Positions 24,061 through 32,791 of a DNA stretch of 64,000 nucleotides are shown piece by piece. The notes under the pieces were generated by a model, which saw only the letters and a program-made list of their open reading frames with translations, did no database searches and was not told the origin of the DNA. The translations under genes and the position numbers were made by a program. The DNA is taken from NCBI GenBank assembly GCA_035938175.1, contig DASZHD010000008.1, forward strand, positions 124,001-188,000, read 5' to 3'. The stretch's first letter is position 1, and each line of letters begins with the position of its first letter. The stretch comes from DASRDE01 sp035938175 (GTDB taxonomy: Bacteria; Vulcanimicrobiota; Vulcanimicrobiia; Vulcanimicrobiales; Vulcanimicrobiaceae).

Positions 24061-25115
24061 TAGAGTGCCGCCGTTCGCAGAAACGGAGCGAATCCGCCCG
24101 CCAAGAACAGCGCGACCGCGCCGAGTACGATGCAAATTGCGTAGATCAACAAAACCGCCTGCCTGACGTTGAGCCCATACCGGAAGATGAGCTGGTGATG
24201 AAAATGGCCTCTGTCGGCCTCGGTGATTTTCTTTCCGGAGCGCGCTCGCCTGTAAATTGCCGCCGCGGTGTCGATGATCGGCAATGCCAAGACGACGAGC
24301 GGGGCTATCAAGCCAACGGCGATTGCGGTCTTTGACGTACCGATGATCGCGACGGTTGCAAAAACGAAGCCGATGAACAGCGAACCCGTGTCCCCCAAGA
24401 TGATTCGCGCCGGGTTGAAATTGTACGGCAGGAATCCCAACGCTGCGCCCGCGAGCGCAATCACGACGAGGGCCACGACGGGATTGCCTTTCGTCAAGGC
24501 GATCGCGAACAGAAAGATGCACGAAATCGCGGTGAATCCCGAAAGTAATCCGTCCAGGCCGTCGATGAAATTGATCGCGTTCATCATGCCCAGATACCAC
24601 AGCAGCGTCAGCGGCGCGGCGAGCCAAAGCGGAAAATCGACGTACTGATGCGATATCGGGTTTTCGATACCGGAGATCATGAAGCCGTAAATCATCGATA
24701 TGCCGGCGACGACGATCTGCGCCGCGAATTTGTAGCGCGGGCGCATGCCCATGATGTCGTCCCACAAGCCCACACCCAGAATCAGCATGCTGCCGAAGAG
24801 CAGACCGACCAGATTGTGCGCGTCCGTCAACTGATCGCGCAGCTCCGCTTGACGCGATTCGTGCGGATCCACCGGAAAGAAGCCGTGCAAGTGGCTGAGC
24901 GCTATGCCCAGCACGGCAAAAAGCGCGAACGCAAACCCGAAGAAGACGGCAATTCCGCCGATTCGCGGTTTGGGTTCGTCGTGCATGCGGCGCTCGTCCA
25001 CTTGATCGATCATCCCTACGTGATGCGCCAGTTTGATGATGAACGGCGTAAGCACGCCCGATGCGACGCCCGCGATGAAGAATGCCGAAGCGTAAAGATA
25101 GGCGGTCGGAGTCAT
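24060..25115 (-). CDS. wecA: undecaprenyl-phosphate GlcNAc-1-phosphate transferase (WecA/TagO type)
   Basis: A 351-residue, eleven-helix transferase that loads a sugar phosphate on undecaprenyl phosphate. Catalytic motifs: GVGLWDDIMGM, AINFIDGLDGL, GDTGSLFIGF, and the cytoplasmic GHFHHQL loop, which is the WecA-type rather than MraY-type signature. Start ATG 25115 overlaps the deaminase stop by one base. With wecB it would make lipid-linked GlcNAc and supply UDP-ManNAc for a surface glycan. Confidence 0.94.
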   Translation of the reverse strand: MTPTAYLYASAFFIAGVASGVLTPFIIKLAHHVGMIDQVDERRMHDEPKPRIGGIAVFFGFAFALFAVLGIALSHLHGFFPVDPHESRQAELRDQLTDAHNLVGLLFGSMLILGVGLWDDIMGMRPRYKFAAQIVVAGISMIYGFMISGIENPISHQYVDFPLWLAAPLTLLWYLGMMNAINFIDGLDGLLSGFTAISCIFLFAIALTKGNPVVALVVIALAGAALGFLPYNFNPARIILGDTGSLFIGFVFATVAIIGTSKTAIAVGLIAPLVVLALPIIDTAAAIYRRARSGKKITEADRGHFHHQLIFRYGLNVRQAVLLIYAICIVLGAVALFLAGGFAPFLRTAAL

Positions 25116-25549
25116 CACGCCCGCGCTTCCATCGTGGCGAACTGCACTTGTGCGACGCCGGCTTCCGAGAGCAGTTCTTGCGCCACGGGATCGGGGTAGG
25201 CTACATCGTACACGATCTTGCGTACGCCCGCGCTGATCAGCAGTTTGGAACAATGCACGCACGGCTGATGCGTACAGTACGCTGTGGAATCCGAAAGCGT
25301 GATACCGTGCAGCGCGCCCTGAACGACCGCATTTGCCTCGGCGTGCGTCGCGCGCACGCAGTGATCGTTGACGATCGTGCACCCCGCTTCCATGCAATGC
25401 GCGACGCCGCGCGGCGATCCGTTGTAGCCGGTAGTCAAAATGCGGTGTTCGCGAACCAGAACGCAGCCGACCGCCGCGCGCGGGCACGTGGCGCGCGTCG
25501 CAACGGTGCGCGCAATGAGCATAAAATATTCATCCCAACCGGGGCGCAT
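25115..25549 (-). CDS. comEB: dCMP deaminase family protein (ComEB-like)
   Basis: A 144-residue zinc deaminase. Zinc and catalytic residues are in THAEANAV (His, Glu) and HQPCVHCSKLLI (two Cys). The N-terminus GWDEYFMLIARTVATRATCP is that of ComEB/dCMP deaminases. It makes dUMP from dCMP and so feeds thymidylate synthesis. It lies 26 bases after upp, so pyrimidine salvage is grouped here. Confidence 0.92.
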   Translation of the reverse strand: MRPGWDEYFMLIARTVATRATCPRAAVGCVLVREHRILTTGYNGSPRGVAHCMEAGCTIVNDHCVRATHAEANAVVQGALHGITLSDSTAYCTHQPCVHCSKLLISAGVRKIVYDVAYPDPVAQELLSEAGVAQVQFATMEARA

Positions 25550-25575
25550 GCAAAGGCCTTCGCTGCGGACCCGGT

Positions 25576-26244
25576 CTACGGCCTGGGGCGAACGGCCACC
25601 GGGACCGAGCTCGTGCTGCCGAACATGCGGTCTCCCGCGTCGCCCAGGCCCGGAACGATATAACCGTGATCGTTCAAACGTTCGTCCAGCGAGCCGGTGA
25701 CGACGCGCACGTCGGGATGGTCTTCGTGAATTCTCCGCACGCCTTCCGGCGCCGCGATCAAGCTCACGAACGTCATCTGCACGGCGCCGCGCGAAGCCAG
25801 TGCCTCCAACGCCGCGGCTCCGGAATTTCCGGTTGCGAGCATGGGATCCAGAACGAACACTTGGCGCGCCGACAGATCGTCCGGCACGTTCGCGTAGTAC
25901 GGAACGGGCTGCAGCGTTTTCGGGTCGCGATAGAACCCCAAATGCGCGACCACTGCGTCATCGATGACGTTGAGAAACCCGGGCAGCAGGCCGAGCCCGG
26001 CGCGCAAAATCGGCGCGACGACGGGACGCGTTGCGATACGCTGCACGAGCGCCGGTTGAATCGGCGTCGTCACTTCGTACGGCTCGAGCGGCAGATCGCG
26101 CGTGGCCTCGTATGCGAGAAACGCGCCGACCTCTTCCAAGAGCTTTCGAAAGACCGGCGTCGGCGTATCCCGGCAGCGAAGGCGGGCGAGGCGATCGGCC
26201 ACCGCAGGATGCTGCACCACGTGCAAAAGCGGGTTCGGTGCCAT
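25576..26244 (-). CDS. upp: uracil phosphoribosyltransferase
   Basis: Makes UMP from uracil and PRPP. The PRPP loop is VFVLDPMLATGNSG (usually GGS), and the uracil-binding C-terminus YIVPGLGDAGDRMFGS is intact. I choose ATG 26244 (222 residues) over the earlier 26277 because NPLLHVVQHPAVADRL is the family N-terminus. It is divergent from the metalloprotease gene, with only 47 bases between. Confidence 0.96.
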   Translation of the reverse strand: MAPNPLLHVVQHPAVADRLARLRCRDTPTPVFRKLLEEVGAFLAYEATRDLPLEPYEVTTPIQPALVQRIATRPVVAPILRAGLGLLPGFLNVIDDAVVAHLGFYRDPKTLQPVPYYANVPDDLSARQVFVLDPMLATGNSGAAALEALASRGAVQMTFVSLIAAPEGVRRIHEDHPDVRVVTGSLDERLNDHGYIVPGLGDAGDRMFGSTSSVPVAVRPRP

Positions 26245-26291
26245 AGCTTTGGCCAAGAGAGTTTGGGCTCGGTACAACCGAAGCCTGTCGC

Positions 26292-28772
26292 ATGAAAAGC
26301 CGTCTTATAGCGGCCGCACTTTTCGCGGCAGCGTTCGTTCTTTGTTCGTATTCGCAAGCGCGTGCAGCCGGGCCCGAAGCGTACGCAACGTTCACTGCGG
26401 GCGCTCAAGCTAAGCACGGTCTCTTCACCATCTGGCAGAAAGATGGAAAGACGTATCTCGAACTCGCGCCGAATCAGCTCGACAAAGACTTCTTGGAAAC
26501 GGTCGTTCCGGGCAACGGTTTGGGTCAAGGCCCCGTCTGGTGGGGCGACACCGATTATCTGCCGACCGAACTGGTGCGCTTCGAGCGGCGCGGGGATCAG
26601 ATCGTCATGTTATGGCCGAACTGGTACGCGCAAGCGCCGGGCAGTCCGTCGAACGAGCTGGCCAACGTCAATAACTTCCCCGACTCCGTCGCCGGCATCG
26701 GCGACATCGCGGCGCAGGACGCAACCACCGGTAACGTCATCTTCGACATCACTTCGGCCGTGATGAGCGACCAAATCGACATGAAGAACATCGTCGACGA
26801 AGCGCTGCCGCCGGACTCGCAATACCACCTGGATTCCGGGCTTTCGTATATCGACGAAGTCAAAGCATTTCCGATCAACGACGTCATTACCGTCGCCCAG
26901 ACGTGGTCGACGGACGCAAAACACGTGATCGACACCGCGCCCGACGCGCGCCATCTGCGCATCAAGGTCGTCTACAATTTCGTGCAGGTTCCCGACGACA
27001 ACTACCGTCCGCGCTTGGCGGACGACCGGGTCGGCATTTACAACGACATCTACTTGGATTTCGCCAACGACCGGCGTGACGAGCGCCTGATGCGGTACAT
27101 CGTGCGCTGGAATTTCGATCCGGCGGATCCGGGGCGTCCGTCGCCGGCGCGTCATCCGATGGTGATCACGTTGAGCGACTCGATTCCGCCGCAATACCGC
27201 CAGGCGATCACCGATGCGTGCTTGGAATGGAACAAAGCGTACGCCAAGATCGGCATTCTGGACGCGATTAAAGTCCAGCCGCAGCCCAGCGATCCGAACT
27301 TCGATCCGGACGACTACCGCTATAACGTCATTCGCTGGCTGAACGAGGCGACGCCCGGCTTCGGTGCGGATTCACAAACGCTCTTCAATCCGCGCACGGG
27401 CGAGGAGATTCGCACCGGCGTGATCGTCTCGGCCGTCGAAGGCATTAACCCCTTCAACACGTGGAAGTACCTCGTCGATCCGACGCGTTACGGCCGCAAC
27501 ACGGATCCGACGCCCGCCAAATTCGTGCACGACTCGGTTTTTTCAGCGCTCGTGCACGAAATGGGTCACAATCAGGGCCTGCAGCACAACTTTATCGGTC
27601 ACGAAGCGTTTTCCGCAGCGCAGCTGCAGAGCGAGCAGTTTACGCGCGAACACAGCATTACGTCCTCGGTCATGGAGTACGCGCCGCTCAACCTCTGGCC
27701 GCGCGGAACGCCGAACGGCGAGTATTTTCAAACGACGATCGGTCCGTACGACTACTATGCGATTCATTATGGATACGCGTACATTCCGAACGCGAGAACG
27801 CCGGAGGACGAGCTCCCTACGCTGCGTCGCTGGGCCGAGGGCTGGTCGAACCCGTGGACGCGCTACGCGTCCGACGAGGATGGCGAGAACTGGCAAAACG
27901 GGCACTCGTCGGATCCGCGCGTCGAGACGGGCATGCTCACGAACGATCCGCTCGGCTGGTGCCAGACGCAGATGAAGATGAACCGCGATCAGCTCGCGTC
28001 GCTGGGGCGTTTGTGGCCACTTCCGGAAAACGGCTACGAACAGGAAACGCGTGCGTTCGGCTATCTGTTCTTCGGATACATGAACTGTGCGACGGTACCG
28101 TCGCACTATCTGGGCGGTCAGTACCTCTCACGCGCGCACCGCGGCGATCCGGGCGCACAGCCTCCGGTCGTTCCGGTCCCGCTGCCGGTCGAACGGCGCG
28201 CGTTCTCGCTGATGAATGAGTATTTGTTCAACGCAAGCGCGTTCGCGGTACCGCCGCAGATTCTGCAGCACCTGTCGTACGCAGAGTGGGCGGGCTACGG
28301 ATACACCGGCTGGGAGGGTTACGGTAACCTTCCGAAGTGGGCGTACAACCCGCCCGACCGGCACGATTTCAACATCGTCGAGCGCATCAATGCCCAGCAG
28401 ATGAACGCGATCGATTACCTGTTCCAGCCGCTCGTTCTGGCGCGCATTGACGAAAATCCGCAGCTGGCGACCTCGCCGACGATGTCGATGCAGGACCTCT
28501 TCAACTGGCTGCATGCGGCGGTTTACAACGATCTCGGACGCACGTCGATCCCGCTGGTGCGCAGAAATCTGCAAGCACTTCTCGTCGACAAGTTGAGCGA
28601 CGTGGCGAACAAACCGGAAAAAGGCACGCCTCCGGACGCGCAGTCGCTTGCGCGTGCGGAACTGCGTCGTATAGCGTCCGATGCGTCACGTGCGATGCAC
28701 GGGCATCACGACGAGGCGACCAGCGCGCATTTGACGGATCTGGTACACCGGGCGAACGGGGCTTTGAAGTAA
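26292..28772 (+). CDS. secreted zinc metalloprotease, DUF5117/DUF4953 type
   Basis: An 826-residue protein with a signal peptide (LIAAALFAAAFVLCSYSQA). The zinc motif HEMGHNQGLQHN is at about residues 422-433; it matches the gluzincin/metzincin-like HExxHxxGxxHN pattern of the large DUF5117-DUF4953 family. The upstream region has ENLELAPNQLDKDFL-like strands (YLELAPNQLDKDFLETV) typical of DUF5117. Function in these predicted periplasmic or secreted peptidases is not established. It stands alone on the plus strand between upp and glyA, genes that are often adjacent elsewhere, and is followed by a repeat structure. Confidence 0.88.
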   Translation: MKSRLIAAALFAAAFVLCSYSQARAAGPEAYATFTAGAQAKHGLFTIWQKDGKTYLELAPNQLDKDFLETVVPGNGLGQGPVWWGDTDYLPTELVRFERRGDQIVMLWPNWYAQAPGSPSNELANVNNFPDSVAGIGDIAAQDATTGNVIFDITSAVMSDQIDMKNIVDEALPPDSQYHLDSGLSYIDEVKAFPINDVITVAQTWSTDAKHVIDTAPDARHLRIKVVYNFVQVPDDNYRPRLADDRVGIYNDIYLDFANDRRDERLMRYIVRWNFDPADPGRPSPARHPMVITLSDSIPPQYRQAITDACLEWNKAYAKIGILDAIKVQPQPSDPNFDPDDYRYNVIRWLNEATPGFGADSQTLFNPRTGEEIRTGVIVSAVEGINPFNTWKYLVDPTRYGRNTDPTPAKFVHDSVFSALVHEMGHNQGLQHNFIGHEAFSAAQLQSEQFTREHSITSSVMEYAPLNLWPRGTPNGEYFQTTIGPYDYYAIHYGYAYIPNARTPEDELPTLRRWAEGWSNPWTRYASDEDGENWQNGHSSDPRVETGMLTNDPLGWCQTQMKMNRDQLASLGRLWPLPENGYEQETRAFGYLFFGYMNCATVPSHYLGGQYLSRAHRGDPGAQPPVVPVPLPVERRAFSLMNEYLFNASAFAVPPQILQHLSYAEWAGYGYTGWEGYGNLPKWAYNPPDRHDFNIVERINAQQMNAIDYLFQPLVLARIDENPQLATSPTMSMQDLFNWLHAAVYNDLGRTSIPLVRRNLQALLVDKLSDVANKPEKGTPPDAQSLARAELRRIASDASRAMHGHHDEATSAHLTDLVHRANGALK

Positions 28773-28781
28773 AGCCCTTTC

Positions 28782-29019
28782 GTCATCCTGAGGAATCGAA
28801 GGACCCTGAGGCATCGAAGGGTGTAACAAAGGACCCCGAGGCATCGAGGGGGAGCACCTCCACTCGGAATCATCTGAATTGAACGCCTACACACGGATGT
28901 GTTTTGAAGCGTTCAATTCAGTAGGCCAGCGTTTTGCACGGATGCAAGACGTCGGGCGCGGTTCCGAGTGGAGGTGCGCCCCCTCGATGGCTCGGGGTCG
29001 TTCGATTCCTCACGATGAC
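28782..29019. repeat. nested imperfect inverted repeat between convergent genes
   Basis: Three pairs of arms nest around one centre. The outer pair 28782-28806 / 28995-29019 matches at 23 of 25 positions, the middle pair 28834-28869 / 28962-28997 at 34 of 36, and the inner pair 28874-28886 / 28909-28921 (CTGAATTGAACGC) at 13 of 13. The left arm also contains a direct duplication (units near 28801 and 28831, 30 bases apart). It fills the gap between the converging metalloprotease and glyA genes, so it may end transcription from both sides, or be a MITE/REP-type element. Confidence 0.85.
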
Positions 29020-29055
29020 CAACCGGCTCACGATGACGAAAAGCCTCACGATGAC
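29009..29055. repeat. three tandem 18-bp units
   Basis: CTCACGATGAC occurs at 29009, 29027 and 29045, exactly 18 bases apart, with variable 7-base spacers. The run ends a few bases before the glyA stop and overlaps the right arm of the inverted repeat. Confidence 0.8.
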
Positions 29056-29061
29056 GAGGGG

Positions 29062-30309
<1,248 letters not shown>

Positions 30310-30329
30310 GGGTTCTCCGAAAGCAGCCG

Positions 30330-30497
30330 TCACGAGTTGGGGCGGACGACTTGACGTAGAGTGAAGATCGCAACGATTGCCATGACCGCGGCCAAACACC
30401 ACGCAAAGATATTGTGGCCCCCCGAGCGCACGGCGATGTACACGTCGTAAGCGCACACTAAGGCGGAAACGACGAGTATCAAGACATTTTGCGTCAT
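30330..30497 (-). CDS. 55-residue two-helix membrane protein
   Basis: An ATG at 30497 overlaps the rpiB stop as ATGA and the frame runs to TGA at 30330. The product has two hydrophobic helices (NVLILVVSALVCAYDVYIAV and IFAWCLAAVMAIVAIFTL) separated by RSGGHN, with a basic C-terminus (RQVVRP). Both the coupling and the clean membrane topology argue for a real gene. No family recognised. It exactly fills the space between rpiB and glyA. Confidence 0.78.
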   Translation of the reverse strand: MTQNVLILVVSALVCAYDVYIAVRSGGHNIFAWCLAAVMAIVAIFTLRQVVRPNS

Positions 30498-31018
30498 GCG
30501 TGCGCTCCGAGTAAATCGGCGGGCGTCTGCGCGCCCGTTACAGTTCCGTTTTCAATCGCTTTGAGCGTGCGCTCGCGCTGCTCGTCGCCGTACTCGAACA
30601 GCTGCTGCACGCGCCACGCGTGACGGCCGCCGTCGAAGGGCGTTTCCAGAAAAATGTGCACCAACCGTTCGAGCATTTCCCATCCGGTTAGACGTTCGGA
30701 AAGCGCCAAAACGTTCGCGTCATTGTGGCGGCGCGAGAGTTCGGTCATCAGCGGCTCGAACACAGCGGCGCAGCGCGCGCCGGGAACCTTGTTGGCAGCC
30801 ATTGCAATTCCCAAACTGGAGCCGCACACGACGATGCCGCGTTCCGACTGGCCCGACGCAACGGCCTCGGCGACCGCATAACCGAACTGCGGATAATCGA
30901 CCGGCGTTTCGTCGCAGGTGCCGTAATCGGCCACGGTGTGTCCGGCGGACGTCAGAAGTTCTTTGATGCGTTCTTTACTTTGATAGCCGGCGTGATCGGC
31001 TCCGAGTGCGATGTTCAT
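30494..31018 (-). CDS. rpiB: ribose 5-phosphate isomerase B
   Basis: Interconverts ribose 5-phosphate and ribulose 5-phosphate; 174 residues. N-terminus IALGADHAGYQSKERI, catalytic cysteine in GIVVCGSSLGIAMAANKVPG, and RRHNDANVLAL are all characteristic. It has an extra C-terminal segment of about 25 residues (EQRERTLKAIENGTVTGAQ). Divergent from the TIM-barrel gene at 31067. Together with glyA and upp it reproduces the ywlF-glyA-upp order of Bacillus. Confidence 0.95.
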   Translation of the reverse strand: MNIALGADHAGYQSKERIKELLTSAGHTVADYGTCDETPVDYPQFGYAVAEAVASGQSERGIVVCGSSLGIAMAANKVPGARCAAVFEPLMTELSRRHNDANVLALSERLTGWEMLERLVHIFLETPFDGGRHAWRVQQLFEYGDEQRERTLKAIENGTVTGAQTPADLLGAHA

Positions 31019-31066
31019 GTTGTTAGCGCAGGGCCTTCCATTGAGCGGTCGAAACGGCCAGAGCCT

Positions 31067-31783
31067 ATGAAACTGGCGTGCTCGAGTACCGCGTTCGATT
31101 CATCGTTGCGCAGCGGCGAGCTGACGCAATTGGAATGGATCGATCTGTGCGCGCACGAGCTGGCAGTTGACGGCGTGGTTCTTGACGTGCGGCACTTTCC
31201 GCGTTTCGATACCGACTACCTCGCCCAGGTCAAGAAGATGGCAACCGATCTGGGACTGTGCATCGCGGCAGTGCGCTCGGACGGTTTTTTTTCGTCCGAC
31301 GACGCTCACATGCTGGAGCACGTCGCGATGGCGCAGACGCTTGGATCGCCGCTTTTGTCGGCTCCCGCGCCGCTGGAAACGTCCGCCTCGTGGAGCGACG
31401 CGCTGGTGAAGTTCGGGACGGCGGCCGGAATGGCCAAAGAGCACAACATTACGCTGGCATTGCGCAATGCTCCGCACACGTTCGGTGCGACGACGCCGGA
31501 CATGAAACGCGTCTCGAAAGAAGCGGACTCGGCGTGGCTGCGCTACGGGCCGCATTTCGCGGCGCTCGATTCGGCAAGCGAACCCCAGGCGCTGCTGCCC
31601 AAGACCGTACTGGTGTGGGCAGACCTTGACGAGTCACGCCCGGAGGAACTGGTGCAGTTGCTCGGCGGTTATCTGGGGTTCGTCGCCCTGGATGACGCTC
31701 AAGGCGTGGCGGCGGCCGAGCCGGCAAAAAACGCCCTTCGCCGGTGGCGAAGCGCGCTTTTTGCATCCATCGACCGCACGTAG
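31067..31783 (+). CDS. sugar-phosphate isomerase/epimerase-like TIM-barrel protein
   Basis: A 238-residue protein that begins MKLACSSTAFDSSLRSGELT, followed by WIDLCAHELAVDGVVLDVRH, the layout of xylose-isomerase-like TIM barrels (endonuclease IV superfamily). Later strands include LGLCIAAVRSDGFF and ITLALRNAPHTFGATTPD. The second half is degenerate relative to typical enzymes: the usual metal-binding Glu/His/Asp set is not clearly complete (LRNAP where many have LENH). It may be a catalytically altered member. It is the first plus-strand gene after the divergent rpiB. Confidence 0.75.
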   Translation: MKLACSSTAFDSSLRSGELTQLEWIDLCAHELAVDGVVLDVRHFPRFDTDYLAQVKKMATDLGLCIAAVRSDGFFSSDDAHMLEHVAMAQTLGSPLLSAPAPLETSASWSDALVKFGTAAGMAKEHNITLALRNAPHTFGATTPDMKRVSKEADSAWLRYGPHFAALDSASEPQALLPKTVLVWADLDESRPEELVQLLGGYLGFVALDDAQGVAAAEPAKNALRRWRSALFASIDRT

Positions 31784-31960
31784 CGTCTTCCGCACGAGGT
31801 TTGAACCTGCGTTCTCGCAGGTGGGTGCGGCCCGGGCTCCGGTACAGCAGCCGAGTTGGCCAAGCCGTACCGTCGTGACCGGAGCTGATGCTCCCTAGGT
31901 TATCTCGTTGGTCCAGCACCTATGGTGCGCTGCGCGCTATGCGCAGTCGACGTTCCAACT
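31784..31960 (+). ncRNA. possible structured RNA in the gap before the M91-type gene
   Basis: The 246-base gap between two plus-strand genes has a row of perfect stems: CGCAC...GTGCG enclosing CCTGCG-TTCT-CGCAGG (31791-31829); GCTCCGGT...ACCGGAGC enclosing GGTAC...GTACC (31836-31885); the alternative hairpin GGAGC-TGAT-GCTCC (31881-31894); and CAGC-ACC-TAT-GGT-GC-GCTG followed by CTGCGC...GCGCAG. The GGAGC element can pair on either side, as in a switch. It does not match any RNA class I know, and no T-run follows. Strand is assumed from flanking genes. Confidence 0.4.
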
Positions 31961-32029
31961 TTATCACCGCGGTCAAGACCTTGACAGCGCGCCGCTTTAC
32001 ACTTTTGTTTCGCTGCGTGATATGCCGAT

Positions 32030-32473
32030 ATGGCAATCACGATCCCGCCGGCAGCGCGAAAAGACTACGGTCTCGCGAAAGCGTATCTCTGCAGAGACTC
32101 CGTCGAACGCCGGATCTTTGCACGCATCGAACACTCGCAACGCGTCTACCGTTTGCGTATCGATCGGCATAGCGACGATCGGTTCGATCCGAATACGGAC
32201 GCCGTGTATTGGGATCCGTACAGTGCGTTGCGCACGGCGCGCGGCGGCACGCAATCGCCGGCACTCGGTTTAGCGCACGAACTCGACCATGCGGCGGAAT
32301 CGCCTTCGCGTGAAGAACGCCTATCGAACGCAACGTGCGCGCGATACGACAACGTCGAAGAACGGCGCGTCATTCGCGGGTCGGAACGGCACGCCGCCGT
32401 CACGCTGGGCGAAGCCGTGCGATTCGATCATCGCGGCAGCGTGTATCGCGTCGCCACGCCCGTTTCGCGCTAG
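32030..32473 (+). CDS. small M91-type zinc metallopeptidase
   Basis: A 147-residue protein. Residues 57-90 contain VYWDPYSALRTARGGTQSP and then LGLAHELDHAAE, with HELDH at 83-87; near residue 108 EERRVIRGSERHAA may give the third ligand (Glu), followed by LGEAVRFDHRGSVYRVATP. This set (GGTQSPALGLxHExxHA, EERRVI.G.E, LGE..R.DH) is the pattern of M91 (NleD-like) domains found at the ends of RHS/YD-repeat and other effector proteins. Here it stands alone, without signal peptide or delivery domain. ATG 32030 is fixed by an in-frame stop four codons upstream. Function is not known; it could be a remnant or a stand-alone effector domain. Confidence 0.75.
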   Translation: MAITIPPAARKDYGLAKAYLCRDSVERRIFARIEHSQRVYRLRIDRHSDDRFDPNTDAVYWDPYSALRTARGGTQSPALGLAHELDHAAESPSREERLSNATCARYDNVEERRVIRGSERHAAVTLGEAVRFDHRGSVYRVATPVSR

Positions 32474-32509
32474 AAAGGAATGGGTACCTTGCGCCTGCAG
32501 GTTGCTATG

Positions 32510-32686
32510 GAAAAACGAAATGAGCGCGATCTCGTCGGCCACCCCAGCGACTACGGAAGCCGCACGCTCTCCGAAACCGCCGACGGTGAGCCGCAGGACG
32601 ACCGAGGCAGCGCCGATTCTGCGCTAACCGGCGACGAGGACGACCGGGCGGACGAAACCGCTCGTCAGAAAAACCCCGACCGGTAA
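32510..32686 (+). CDS. small acidic protein, uncertain
   Basis: A 58-residue frame from ATG 32510 (alternative ATG 32480). It is rich in Asp, Glu, Arg and Ser (GEPQDDRGSADSALTGDEDD) and looks disordered. It follows the M91-type gene by 36 bases in the same direction. Composition is like that of small stress or spacer proteins, but no family is recognised and translation is unproven. Confidence 0.4.
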   Translation, partial: EKRNERDLVGHPSDYGSRTLSETADGEPQDDRGSADSALTGDEDDRADETARQKNPDR

Positions 32687-32791
32687 TCGCAGCGCTCCCC
32701 GCTGAACGGCTTGCGCGCTACGCGCCGGCCCTGTTTTCGTGCGTTCGGCTGTTCGATGAACCCGACGATGACGCGCAGAAGTGTGCGCTCC

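Noticed and set aside
22903..24765. 620-residue version of WecB
   Set aside because: The extra N-terminus overlaps the transferase gene in another frame and lacks similarity; the family start is at ATG 24060.
31801..31830. GGTTTGAACC beside GCAGG as a tRNA T-arm on the minus strand
   Set aside because: The required 5-bp T-stem does not form, and no acceptor, D-arm or anticodon stem can be placed; the segment pairs better as the CCTGCG hairpin.
31870..31895. GTCGTGACCGG as the 5' half of a ZTP riboswitch
   Set aside because: The 3' half with the conserved CCGCCTGGGC element is missing, and the neighbouring genes are not folate or purine genes.
31981..32010. TTGACA as a promoter -35 box for the M91-type gene
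   Set aside because: No -10-like hexamer lies at 16-18 bases; a single match to one hexamer is weak evidence.
31908..32030. Frameshift extending the M91-type protein upstream
   Set aside because: The upstream frame gives a partly protein-like stretch, but the composition is not continuous with the domain and a stop lies four codons before the ATG in its own frame. I keep the short form.
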